Assembly: GCF_003233655.1 (NCBI RefSeq)
Contig: NZ_CP029832.1
Span: forward strand, 542,001-606,000
DNA from: Azospirillum ramasamyi
GTDB taxonomy: Bacteria; Pseudomonadota; Alphaproteobacteria; Azospirillales; Azospirillaceae
Direction: 5' to 3'
Length of the DNA stretch: 64,000 nucleotides
The position numbers were made by a program, and so were the translations under genes. Position 1 is the first letter of the stretch. Every line of letters starts with the position of its first letter. Positions 8,725 through 16,411 of the stretch are shown here, piece after piece. The notes under the pieces were generated by a model. It was given only the letters and a program-made list of their open reading frames with translations, did not search any database and had not been told where the DNA came from.

Positions 8725-9602
8725 GGCTGTGCTCCCCCACCGCTCCGCGCGGCGACGATGAGCCCGCGCAGGGTGTGCGTCAGGGTGTTGAATTCCGGCT
8801 GGACCGTGGTTTCCAGCGTGCGCGGGCGCGGGAAGTCCACGCGCTCGTCGACCAGGATGCGGCCGGGACGCGCGCTCATCACCATGATGCGGTTGGCAAG
8901 GAAGGCGCTTTCGCGCAGGTCGTGGGTGACCAGCAGCACGGTCGGCCGGCGCTCCATCCACAGGGTCTGCAGGGTGGCCCACAGTTCTTCGCGCGTGAAC
9001 TGGTCCAGCGCGCCGAAGGGCTCGTCGAGCAGCAGCAGGGTCGGATCGTGGATCAGGGCGCGGCACAGCGAGGCGCGCTGCTGCATTCCGCCGGACAACT
9101 GCCAGGGGAACTTGTCCGCGAAGTCCAGCAGCCCGACCTTGGCGAGCAGGGCGTCGGCGCGGTCGCGGTACTCGCCCTTGCGCTTGTGCCGCCAGTCCTT
9201 GCGGAAGGGATGGGCGATCTTCAGCGGCAGCATCACGTTCTTGCGGATGCTGAGCCAGGGCAGCAGCGTCGGATTCTGGAAGGCCATGCCGATGCGCACG
9301 TCTTCCGCCCCGACCTCGCGCCGGGCGACGAAGACATGGCCGCTGGACGCCTTCAGCAGACCGGCCACCAGCTTGAGGATCGTGGATTTGCCGCAGCCGG
9401 AGGGACCGACCAGCGCGATGAAGTCGCCCACGTCGATGCGGAAGCTGCTTTCGGCGAGCGCCTGGGTCGCCGCCGCATCCCGCCCATAGGAGACGGCGAC
9501 GCGCTCGAACTCGATGATGGGCCATGCCGCGCCGGGGCGCTGGAGGCCGGCCGCCGTGGTCAGTTCGGCCGTTTCGGCCGGTATGGCGTTCTGCAGGAAC
9601 AT
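8721..9602 (-). CDS. ABC transporter ATP-binding protein, SsuB/TauB-like
   Basis: The 293-residue ATPase powers the NMT1/THI5-like importer. Walker A is GPSGCGKST, the Q-loop lies in MAFQNPTLLPWLS, the signature is LSGGMQQR, Walker B is LLLLDEPFGALD and the switch histidine is in LLVTHDLRESAF. An N-terminal extension of about 30 residues precedes the nucleotide-binding domain. The ATG at 9602 opens the frame after a 53-base gap from the SDR gene; the stop overlaps the permease start. All catalytic motifs are intact. Confidence 0.9.
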   Translation of the reverse strand: MFLQNAIPAETAELTTAAGLQRPGAAWPIIEFERVAVSYGRDAAATQALAESSFRIDVGDFIALVGPSGCGKSTILKLVAGLLKASSGHVFVARREVGAEDVRIGMAFQNPTLLPWLSIRKNVMLPLKIAHPFRKDWRHKRKGEYRDRADALLAKVGLLDFADKFPWQLSGGMQQRASLCRALIHDPTLLLLDEPFGALDQFTREELWATLQTLWMERRPTVLLVTHDLRESAFLANRIMVMSARPGRILVDERVDFPRPRTLETTVQPEFNTLTHTLRGLIVAARSGGGAQP

Positions 9603-9655
9603 GGTCGGTCCTTCCGTCTTCTGGCCCGCCGGATTCTGATCCGCCGGGCGCGCGG

Positions 9656-10447
9656 TCACAGCGCCGCCCAGCCGCCGTCCACCGGCAGATCCACGCCGGT
9701 GATCTGGCGCGACAGGTCGCTCGCCAGGAACAGGCAGGCGTTGGCCACGTCCTCGCCGGTGGAAACCCGGCGAAGGGCATAGTCTTCGGCGTGGCGCTCG
9801 ACCGCCTGCTCCTCGCTGATGCCAAGGCGGCGGGCCATCTCGGGGACGACCTTGCCGCGGAAGCGCGGTCCTTCGACCATGCCGGGGGCGACGCAGTTGA
9901 CGTTCACGTTGAAGGGGCCGGCCTCCAGCGCGAAGGATTTGGTGATGCCGCGCAAGCCCCATTTGGACGCCGAATAGGCCATCCGGCCCGCCCGCCCGCG
10001 CATCCCGAAGGTGCCGCCGACATTGACGATCTTGCCGTAGCGCTGGGCCGCGAAGGCCGGCATGACGGCGCGCATGGTGTTGAAGCAGCCGGTCATGTTG
10101 AGCCTGACGATCTCGTCGAACTCCGCCTGGCTGGTCTCCCACCCGGTCTTGCCGATGGGGCCGGAGCCGCCGGCGACGTTGACGAGCACGTCGATCCGGC
10201 CATAGGCGGCGAGCGCGCGCTCCGCCGCGCCCTGGCACTGTCCCTCGCTGGTGATATCGCAGGGGATGACGATGGCCTCCCCGCCGCCGGCGCGGACCCG
10301 GGCCGCGACCGGTTCGATCGCTGCGGTGTCGCGCCCGATCAGGGCCAGACGGCAGCCCTCGCCGGCGAAGGCCATCGTCACCGCCTCGCCCATGCCCTTG
10401 GCCGGGCCGGTGATGAGCACGACCCGCCCCTTCAGATCCAGATTCAT
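9656..10447 (-). CDS. Short-chain dehydrogenase/reductase
   Basis: This is a 263-residue classical SDR oxidoreductase using NAD(P). The dinucleotide motif is TGPAKGMG (13-20), followed by VNVAGG (89-94), a variant of the usual NNAG, catalytic Asn117 (LNMTG) and the active-site YSASK with Tyr158 and Lys162. The serine normally found about 13 residues before the tyrosine is missing: the stretch reads VGGTFG, leaving Thr146 as the only hydroxyl nearby. It lies inside the ABC/amidohydrolase operon between the second binding protein and the ATPase, so it presumably oxidises or reduces a hydroxy or oxo intermediate of that pathway. Confidence 0.85.
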   Translation of the reverse strand: MNLDLKGRVVLITGPAKGMGEAVTMAFAGEGCRLALIGRDTAAIEPVAARVRAGGGEAIVIPCDITSEGQCQGAAERALAAYGRIDVLVNVAGGSGPIGKTGWETSQAEFDEIVRLNMTGCFNTMRAVMPAFAAQRYGKIVNVGGTFGMRGRAGRMAYSASKWGLRGITKSFALEAGPFNVNVNCVAPGMVEGPRFRGKVVPEMARRLGISEEQAVERHAEDYALRRVSTGEDVANACLFLASDLSRQITGVDLPVDGGWAAL

Positions 10448-10481
10448 CCTCTTAGCCCTTCATTCTTTCTGTGGAGGCGCG

Positions 10482-11534
10482 TCACTGGACGACGCGGCTG
10501 GGGCGGTCGGCGCGGGGCGGCAGATAGGCGGCGGTGAAAACGTCCGACGCCTTCGGCGTCCGCTCCAGCCCGTTCGCCTTGACCACGATGTCGATGGAGC
10601 GCTGGAACCGCTCCGGATCCACGTCGCCCAGTCCGATCCGCGCGATCTCCGGATGGTTCATTTCCTGCCGGATGGTGGCGACGGTGCGTTCGACCTCGAC
10701 CTTCTCGTTCAGCAGGGGTTCGCGCTTCATCACCGCCTTGGTGGCCGTGGCCGGATCGGCGATCATGTCCTTGGTGGCGCGGTTGATGGCGCGCAGAAGG
10801 CCTTTCACCGCCTCGCCGTTGTTCTGTGCGAAGGCGCGCGAAACCACGATGGCGTTCGAATAGAGATCCATGCCGTAGTCGCCGTACTTGATGAACCGGA
10901 AGTCCTTTTCAGGATTCATGCCGGCCGCCTTGGCACCGAAGGTGATGGTATTGACATAGCCGAGTACGCCATCCACCTGTCCGCGCATCAGCATCTGCTC
11001 GCGCAGATTTGCCTGCATATTGGTCAGCGTGACCGTTTTGGCGTCGATTCCGGCCATGGTGGCGAAGGCGGGAAACAGCTTCAGGGCGCCGTCGTTGGCC
11101 GGGCTGCCGATGGTCTTGCCTTCGAGATCCTTCGGCGTGCGGATCGGCCCATCCGCCTTCACGGCGACGGTGAAGGGCGGTGTGTTGTACATCATGTAGA
11201 CGGCGATCGGCGCCTCGTCCGGCGACTTGGCGGCGAGCGTGATGAGGGAGTTGATGTCGCCGAACCCGACGTCGTAGGAACCGGTCGCCACCTTGGTGAT
11301 GGACGCACCGGACCCTTCGCCCTGGTCGATGGTGACCTTCAGCCCTTCTTCCTTGAAATAGCCGTTGTCCTCGGCCAGCAGGATCAGCGCCTGGGGCCCC
11401 TGGTACTTCCAGTTGAGGACCAGCTTGACGGGGGTTTCCGCCATCGCGGCGCCGGCGCCGCCAAGGGAGCCGCCGATCACGCCGAACAGAACGCCCGCCA
11501 AGGCCGCGGAGCAGGTGTGCAACAGCTTTCCCAT
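10482..11534 (-). CDS. ABC transporter substrate-binding protein, NMT1/THI5-like (second copy)
   Basis: This periplasmic binding protein has 350 residues and is the first gene of the minus-strand operon. The start MGKLLHTCSAALAGVLFG leads into a signal peptide ending AGAAMAE. The mature part contains VLNWKYQGPQALILLAEDNG, VTIDQGEGSGAS and MDLYSNAIVVSRAF, matching the ThiY-like branch and its paralogue at 6848-7894. Having two paralogous binding proteins with one permease and one ATPase suggests that the importer accepts two related ligands, or that one protein serves as a sensor. The divergent lysR gene starts 168 bases away. Confidence 0.88.
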   Translation of the reverse strand: MGKLLHTCSAALAGVLFGVIGGSLGGAGAAMAETPVKLVLNWKYQGPQALILLAEDNGYFKEEGLKVTIDQGEGSGASITKVATGSYDVGFGDINSLITLAAKSPDEAPIAVYMMYNTPPFTVAVKADGPIRTPKDLEGKTIGSPANDGALKLFPAFATMAGIDAKTVTLTNMQANLREQMLMRGQVDGVLGYVNTITFGAKAAGMNPEKDFRFIKYGDYGMDLYSNAIVVSRAFAQNNGEAVKGLLRAINRATKDMIADPATATKAVMKREPLLNEKVEVERTVATIRQEMNHPEIARIGLGDVDPERFQRSIDIVVKANGLERTPKASDVFTAAYLPPRADRPSRVVQ

Positions 11535-11701
11535 GAGGCCGCCATCTCCCGTGAAGTGTGGCAGGAAGCCCCTGTGCCGGTTACGTCCGGCTTGGCGCAT
11601 CCTGGGGACTGGGAAAGGCTATGCGTGCGCGAACATCACCTCAAACGCTGATTTTCTGCTAAGGTGATGCCGAAAAGTATACACCCGGAGAGTTGAGCGG
11701 C
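11535..11701. promoter_or_regulatory. Divergent promoter region between binding protein operon and lysR
   Basis: This 167-base stretch separates the minus-strand transport/amidohydrolase operon from the plus-strand lysR gene. Such divergent spacers normally contain the LysR-type regulator's own binding sites. A GTATAC core lies at 11677-11682, 20 bases before the lysR start codon, and the same core occurs at 2330 upstream of the cyclic amidohydrolase. The assignment as an operator is inference from position and repetition only. Confidence 0.4.
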
Positions 11702-12619
11702 ATGAGGCACCTGCGTATCTGGCGCTACGTGGACGAGGCGGCGCGGTTCGGTTCCCTGCGCAAGGCGGCGGAGCATCTGAACATCACCCCCTCCGCGCTG
11801 CAGCGGCGCATCCAGGATGTGGAGGAAGACCTGGGGGCGGAAATCTTCGAACGTTCGGCCCAGGGCATCCGCCTGACCGCGGCGGGCGAGAGCTTCATCC
11901 GCTGGGTGCGCGCCCAGGCCGCGGATTTGGAGCGCGTGCGGTCGCAGATCGAGGATCTGTCGGGATTGCGGCGCGGCCATGTGCGGATCGCCTGCAGCCA
12001 GGCACTGGTCAGCTCCTTCCTCGCCGAGGAGATATCGGCCTTCCGCGAGCAGTTTCCGCTGGTCAGCTTCGAGATCCTGGTGGTTTCCCAGGGCACGGCG
12101 CTGAAGATGCTCGGCGATTTCGAGGCCGACATCGCCATCATCTTCAGCCCGCGCCGGACGGCGGAATTCCAGCCGCTGATGACGCTCGGCCAGCGGGTCG
12201 TCGCGATCATGGCCGCCGACCACCCGCTGGCGGGCCAGCCGAGCCTGCGTCTGCGCGATTGCTCCCCCTATCCCATCGCCTTGCCGGATGCCAGCTTCGG
12301 GACGCGCACAATCCTGGATGAGATGCTGGCGGTCAGTTCCACCAAGCTGTCGGTGGAGCTGGAATCCAATTCCTTCGAGATGCTGCGCAACCTCGCCCGT
12401 ACCGGAAAGGTCATAACCTTCCAGATCGAGATCGGAGCCCCCTCTCCGGCCCTTGAACCGGGGCTGACGGTGATTCCGTTGAGCGACATCGATCTGGCCC
12501 ACGGCCCGCTGGTGCTGGGGCAGCAGAAGGGGCGCACCCTGCCGGTCGCCTCCGCCAAATTCGCCGAGCAGATCTCCCGCCGTCTCGATGAAATGCGCCG
12601 GACGCCGCAGCCGGCCTGA
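11702..12619 (+). CDS. LysR-family transcriptional regulator
   Basis: The 305-residue product has the N-terminal winged helix-turn-helix of LysR proteins (FGSLRKAAEHLNITPSALQRRIQDVEEDLG, roughly residues 16-45) followed by the periplasmic-binding-like effector domain starting near GHVRIACSQAL. The start is the ATG giving MRHLRIWRYVDEA; a TTG three codons earlier would place the ribosome-binding GGAG too close. It is transcribed away from the ABC/amidohydrolase operon and towards the dehydrogenase and racemase-like genes, the standard layout for a LysR activator of the adjacent pathway. The inducer is probably a pathway substrate or intermediate. Confidence 0.88.
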   Translation: MRHLRIWRYVDEAARFGSLRKAAEHLNITPSALQRRIQDVEEDLGAEIFERSAQGIRLTAAGESFIRWVRAQAADLERVRSQIEDLSGLRRGHVRIACSQALVSSFLAEEISAFREQFPLVSFEILVVSQGTALKMLGDFEADIAIIFSPRRTAEFQPLMTLGQRVVAIMAADHPLAGQPSLRLRDCSPYPIALPDASFGTRTILDEMLAVSSTKLSVELESNSFEMLRNLARTGKVITFQIEIGAPSPALEPGLTVIPLSDIDLAHGPLVLGQQKGRTLPVASAKFAEQISRRLDEMRRTPQPA

Positions 12620-12755
12620 CGCGCTCCTGCCGGATGCGGGAAACCGCCGCGGATGGCGGCGCGAAAGGCGGTTCAAACGGCGGCTGCGCGGTTGTCTTCC
12701 GCTGGCGGCTCGGTCAATGTTCTCCTCCAAAACAACAATCCAGGAAATCCCGTCG

Positions 12756-13700
12756 ATGCCGTCCCCCCTGCAATCGACCACGTCCGTTGCGGTGCTTGGC
12801 TGCGGCCTGATCGGCGAGAGCTGGTCGGCCCTGTTCCTGGCCCATGGGCTGGACGTGGTGGCCTGGGATCCCGACGACGGCGTGCTGTCCGCCCTGCCGG
12901 AGCGCGTGGAGCCGCTGCTGGCGCAGTTGCGGGCGCTCGGCCCCGTGTCCGACCGGCCCGGCCGCCTGTCCGTCGCCCCCTCGGCCGCCGCCGCCGTCGG
13001 CAACGCCGGATGGATTCAGGAGAACGCGCCGGAGAAGACCGCCGTCAAGCACGCCCTCTATGCCGAGGTGGAGGCCGCGGCGCCGCCGGACGCGGTGATC
13101 GCCAGCAGCACATCCTCTCTGACCTGGACCGATCTGGCGGCAGGCGTGACGCGGCGCGACCGGTTCATCACCGCGCACCCCTTCAATCCGCCGCATCTGA
13201 TGCCGCTGGTCGAACTGTTCGCCGCCGATGAGCGGACGCTGGGCCGCGCCGAGAGCTTCTACCGAAGCCTGGGGCGCGTGACGGTGGCGTTGAAGAAGGA
13301 TGCGGTCGGCCATATCGCCAACCGCCTTGCCTCCGCCCTGTGGCGCGAGGCGGTGAACATCGTCGCGGAGGGCATCGCCGATGTCGGCGACGTCGATGCG
13401 GCGCTGGTCCACGGCCCCGGCCTGCGCTGGTCGGTGATCGGCGCCCATATGGCCTATCATCTGGGCGGCGGTCCCGGCGGCATGGCCCATTACCTCGACC
13501 ATCTCGGGCCGAGCCAGGAGCGGCGCTGGGCGACGCTCGGCACCCCGGGTTTGACGCCGGAAGTCCGGCGTCTGCTGATCGACGGAATCGCACAGGAGGC
13601 CGCCGGGCGCTCCATCGCCACGCTGGAGGCCGAGCGCGACCGCGGGCTGATGCTGGCGCTGGCAGCCCGGCGGAAAGCAGAGGAGGGAGAAAACCCGTGA
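12756..13700 (+). CDS. 3-hydroxyacyl-CoA dehydrogenase family protein
   Basis: This is a 314-residue NAD-dependent dehydrogenase of the HCDH family, which also includes L-carnitine and L-gulonate 3-dehydrogenases acting on free hydroxy acids. The Rossmann motif is VLGCGLIGESW, the catalytic histidine lies in ITAHPFNPPHLMPLVELF, and the C-terminal domain contains DAVGHIANRLASALWREAV. The start at MPSPLQST is preceded by AGGA; an ATG 13 codons earlier is possible. Its length, close to single-domain carnitine 3-dehydrogenases, argues against a beta-oxidation fusion enzyme. It overlaps the next gene and follows lysR, so it probably belongs to the same regulon. Confidence 0.82.
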   Translation: MPSPLQSTTSVAVLGCGLIGESWSALFLAHGLDVVAWDPDDGVLSALPERVEPLLAQLRALGPVSDRPGRLSVAPSAAAAVGNAGWIQENAPEKTAVKHALYAEVEAAAPPDAVIASSTSSLTWTDLAAGVTRRDRFITAHPFNPPHLMPLVELFAADERTLGRAESFYRSLGRVTVALKKDAVGHIANRLASALWREAVNIVAEGIADVGDVDAALVHGPGLRWSVIGAHMAYHLGGGPGGMAHYLDHLGPSQERRWATLGTPGLTPEVRRLLIDGIAQEAAGRSIATLEAERDRGLMLALAARRKAEEGENP

Positions 13701-14413
13701 CCGACGATACGAACGCCGCCATGACGGCGCCTCCCCAGGGGCCGCGCATCGCCCTGATCCATGCACTGGAGGAGTCGGTCGTTCCGGCGCGAACCGCCTT
13801 CCGGGCGCATTGGCCGGAGGCGCGGATCTTCGACCTTCTCGACACCTCGCTCGCCGTCGATCTGGCCGAGGCGGGCCGGCTCGACGAGGCGATGATGGGG
13901 CGTTTCCGCACGCTGGCCGATTATGCCGCCGACACGGCGGGAGCGGGCGGGCGGACGGCGGGCATCCTGTTCACCTGTTCCGCCTTCGCCCCGGCCATCG
14001 ACGCGGTCAAACCGTATCTGCCAATCCCGGTGTTCCGCCCGAACGAGGCGGCATTCGAGGCGGCGATGGCGATGGGCAACCGGATCGGGATCGTCGTCAG
14101 CTTCGGCCCCTCCGCCGACTCGCTGCGCGCCGAGCTACTGGCGATGGCCGCCGCCGCCGGCCGCCGGATCGAGGCCGTGGTTGCCGTCGCCGACGGCGCG
14201 CTGGCCGCGCTCAAGAGCGGCGACGGTGACGGTCACGACGACCGCGTGGTCCAGGCCGCGGGGCGGTTGCGGGACTGCGACGTCGTCGTTCTCGGCCAAT
14301 TCTCGATGGCGCGGGCGCTGGCGAGGGTGCAGCCGCTGTTGACCGTCCCGGTGCTCACCACGCCCGGAGCGGCTGTGGAGGCGCTGCGCCGGCTGACCGG
14401 GCCGGCATCGTAA
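13697..14413 (+). CDS. Aspartate/glutamate racemase superfamily protein lacking the second cysteine
   Basis: The 238-residue protein belongs to the Asp/Glu racemase superfamily (racemases, maleate isomerase, arylmalonate decarboxylase). The GTG start overlaps the preceding stop (GTGA) with GGAGGGAG nine or so bases upstream. The first active-site cysteine is present in GILFTCSAFAPA, but the second position reads VVLGQFSMARAL, with glutamine where two-base racemases have cysteine. A one-cysteine enzyme cannot use the normal two-cysteine racemase mechanism and could instead be a decarboxylase, an isomerase or a lyase. Its coupling to the dehydrogenase gene suggests a shared step. Confidence 0.75.
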   Translation: MTDDTNAAMTAPPQGPRIALIHALEESVVPARTAFRAHWPEARIFDLLDTSLAVDLAEAGRLDEAMMGRFRTLADYAADTAGAGGRTAGILFTCSAFAPAIDAVKPYLPIPVFRPNEAAFEAAMAMGNRIGIVVSFGPSADSLRAELLAMAAAAGRRIEAVVAVADGALAALKSGDGDGHDDRVVQAAGRLRDCDVVVLGQFSMARALARVQPLLTVPVLTTPGAAVEALRRLTGPAS

Positions 14414-14517
14414 TGCGTCTCCAGGTCTGGCGGCGGCCGGCGCAGGAAAACCATGCCGGGTCGGATGCGGTGGGTCAGCCCCGGCATGCTGGAACGAATG
14501 CCGGCGGTCAGTCCGCC

Positions 14518-15047
14518 GTGATCTTGCCCCGGTTCGGTGGACACCACAGCTAAGCTCCGGGTGGAGCGGGAAGGTGTCCGATGACGCAGACGAGGCGATG
14601 CTTCACGGACGAGTTCAAGCGTGAGGCCGTTGGCCTGTTGGAAGCGAGCGGCCGGCCACTGGAGCATGTGGCGCGGGAGTTGGGCCTCCAGGCCTCGGTG
14701 CTGCGGAACTGGCGGCGGGTAGCCCAAGGCCACCCGCCGCGCACACGGTCTGGCGCCCCTGCCGTACCCGGCACGGCCATGCCGGCCAAGCCGAACGAGC
14801 AGACGGCGGAGATCGCGCGGCCGCGCCGCGAACTGGAGCGCGCCCGACAGGAACGCGACATTTTGAAAAAGCCATCAGCATCTTCTCGGAAGCACCGAGA
14901 TGAGGTTCCGCTTCATCGAGGACCACCGGGACGAGTTTCCGACCCGGCTCATGTGCTCGGTGCTACTCGACCATCGGAGACATCCCCCCCGAACAGGCCG
15001 AGCTAAGATCTGAGTGAATCCGTGTCCACCCAACCGGGGCAAGATCA
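14518..15047 (+). mobile_element. Internally deleted IS3-type element
   Basis: The ends are near-perfect inverted repeats: TGATCTTGCCCCGGTT starting at 14519 is matched by the complement of the sequence ending at 15046, with one mismatch over 26 positions. Inside are a damaged orfA and only the first few codons of orfB, so most of the element, including the catalytic part, has been lost. At about 530 bp it can no longer move by itself. The same terminal sequence occurs at both ends of the 194-bp element at 45389-45582, so both derive from the same parent IS. The right end stops three bases short of the DUF6455 stop codon. Confidence 0.8.
14581..14965 (+). pseudogene. IS3-type transposase orfA with truncated orfB
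   Basis: The frame from 14581 encodes the IS3 orfA helix-turn-helix protein (TRRCFTDEFKREAVGLLE, GLQASVLRNWRR, then the leucine-zipper-like part ending RQERDILKK). At 14871-14875 the run of A residues is one short, so the frame slips to PSASSRKH; restoring one A gives KKAISIFSEAPR and a stop at 14901-14903. An orfB start overlaps this stop (ATGA at 14900) and reads MRFRFIEDHRDEFPTRLMCS, typical of IS3 orfB, but the similarity ends near 14965. The gene is therefore frameshifted and missing its DDE domain. Confidence 0.75.
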
Positions 15048-15049
15048 CC

Positions 15050-15466
15050 CTAGTGCTGATCCAGGGAGTCCATGGTCGGTGCATTGGGGCAGATGCTGCC
15101 ATGGTCCTCGCGGTTGCCGCCGGCCAGCAGCAGGGCGCAGGCGCGGGCCTTGCGGCAATGCATGCACACCCGCGCAAGGTCTCGCATGACATTACCTTGC
15201 TCGGCCTCCAGCGTGGTGCCGTCCAATCCGTGCAGGGCGAGTGCGGCCGGCAGCAGGCTTTGCACATGGCCGCCACGGGCAAGGGCCGGCAGGTCCCCCT
15301 CGGTCAGCCCGGCATCCTGCAGCACCGCCCTGCGGTCGAGCGGCTCCAGCGCCGCCAGCGCCTGCATCTGGCGCCTGCTGCGCCAGCGCGCCAGCAGCCC
15401 CGCGCACCAGCTGCCGCAGGCAATGGTGCGAGCAGGCGCGGCGGATGTGTGAAAGGAGATCGGCAT
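15050..15466 (-). CDS. DUF6455 family protein
   Basis: The 138-residue product begins MPISFHTSAAPARTIACG, with GGAGGG eight bases before the ATG. Its C-terminal half resembles the DUF6455 family: a cysteine pair in RVCMHCRKARACALLL and a final cysteine in SICPNAPTM, about 40 residues from the end, which together could bind a metal. No function is established. It lies downstream of tetR on the same strand, behind an AT-rich palindrome (15483-15498) that resembles sequences at the nicC and liv promoters, so it may be co-controlled with nicotinate catabolism. An IS3-type remnant abuts its 3-prime end. Confidence 0.65.
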   Translation of the reverse strand: MPISFHTSAAPARTIACGSWCAGLLARWRSRRQMQALAALEPLDRRAVLQDAGLTEGDLPALARGGHVQSLLPAALALHGLDGTTLEAEQGNVMRDLARVCMHCRKARACALLLAGGNREDHGSICPNAPTMDSLDQH

Positions 15467-15480
15467 GATCGGCACCCTCC

Positions 15481-15504
15481 AATTAATCAATCGATTAATA
15501 TTGC
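15481..15504. promoter_or_regulatory. Candidate TetR operator, copy A
   Basis: AATTAATCAATCGATTAATA contains the inverted repeat TTAATC-N4-GATTAA, 15 to 30 bases upstream of the DUF6455 start and between that gene and tetR. Read on the minus strand it starts GCAATATTAATCGATTGATT, close to the sequences before nicC (20926) and livK (25821). The surrounding DNA is GC-rich, so these AT islands stand out. Binding by the adjacent TetR protein is inferred. Confidence 0.5.
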
Positions 15505-15555
15505 GCTGGCGGGGGGAGGCGCCTTGATGCAGATCAGTTCTGCGTGTGAAGGGAC

Positions 15556-15578
15556 GCGGAGGGGGCCGCAGCCCCCTC
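15556..15578 (-). terminator. Hairpin at the end of tetR
   Basis: GAGGGGGC-CGCA-GCCCCCTC forms a perfect 8-bp stem with a 4-base loop that includes part of the tetR stop codon. There is no strong T-run after it on the minus strand, so it may be a weak or Rho-assisted terminator, or simply an mRNA-stabilising stem. Confidence 0.35.
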
Positions 15579-16332
15579 AGGGTGCCGGAGCCAGCATGCC
15601 GGCGGTGACGAAGCTGGTGATCGCCTTCAGGATCTCCTCCGGGTCATCGGGGTTGACGATGCCGGGCGCCATCTCCTCCAGCCGGTGGGTGTCGGAGAAG
15701 GCGTAGAGATAGGCGCCGATCATCAGCGTCATCCGCCAGTAGACGTCCTTTTCCGACAGATGCGGCAGGGCGTCGCGCAGGGCCTCTGCGAACAGACGGG
15801 TGGAGGTCTCGTAGGCCTCGTTGCGCAGCTTGTAGGAGATCTCCGGCGGTTCGGTGTGCAGCCGGGCCTGCAGCCGCATGAAGGTGCGGCCGGCTGCGGT
15901 GGAGCGCATTGACAGGGCCGGCATCAAGAAGGCGCGGACGATGTCGGCCACTGCCGGGGGCTTGCCGCTTCGGCGCAGTTCCTCCAGCCGCTGCATGCGG
16001 TCGTCGGCGATCTGCCGGCCGCGGCGCAGGAAGACCTCTTCGAACAGGCCGTATTTGGAGCCGAAGTAGTAGTTGATCAGCGCCTGAGTCACTTGGGCAG
16101 CCTCGGCGACGTTGCGCAGGCTGGTGCCGGCATAGCCGAGGTTGGCGAACTCGATCTCCGCCGCGTCGAGGATCTCGTCGCGCACGTTGCTGACGCCTTC
16201 CGGCCGGCCAGGGCCGGCCCGGCGGCGTTGGGCCGGGCGTCCCCGCTTGGGAGCCGTCCCCGGGGGCGCCGTCTCCGTGGACGCCACCTCCGGTTCCGGG
16301 GCCGCCTTGGACTGTGAACTCACTGATTTCAT
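15577..16332 (-). CDS. TetR-family transcriptional regulator
   Basis: The product is a TetR-type repressor of about 251 residues. After a basic, proline-rich N-terminal tail (PKRGRPAQRRRAGPGRP) comes the helix-turn-helix domain (RDEILDAAEIEFANLGYAGTSLRNVAEAAQVTQALINYYFGSK), then an all-helical ligand domain containing ISYKLRNEAYE and DVYWRMTLMIGAYLYAF. The start is taken at MKSVSSQSKAAPEP; the frame stays open 25 codons further upstream. It sits at the end of the nic gene cluster, transcribed in the same direction as nicF. It is the only regulator in the cluster, whereas the described Pseudomonas nic regulon uses a MarR-type NicR, so it is the best candidate nicotinate-pathway regulator here. 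Confidence 0.85.
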   Translation of the reverse strand: MKSVSSQSKAAPEPEVASTETAPPGTAPKRGRPAQRRRAGPGRPEGVSNVRDEILDAAEIEFANLGYAGTSLRNVAEAAQVTQALINYYFGSKYGLFEEVFLRRGRQIADDRMQRLEELRRSGKPPAVADIVRAFLMPALSMRSTAAGRTFMRLQARLHTEPPEISYKLRNEAYETSTRLFAEALRDALPHLSEKDVYWRMTLMIGAYLYAFSDTHRLEEMAPGIVNPDDPEEILKAITSFVTAGMLAPAP

Positions 16333-16411
16333 GACATCCGCGGAGGAATCGTCCTTGACGCGGACACGTATATCACCGTTGGTCAATGGTGCACCCACTC
16401 GTTTCACCCCG

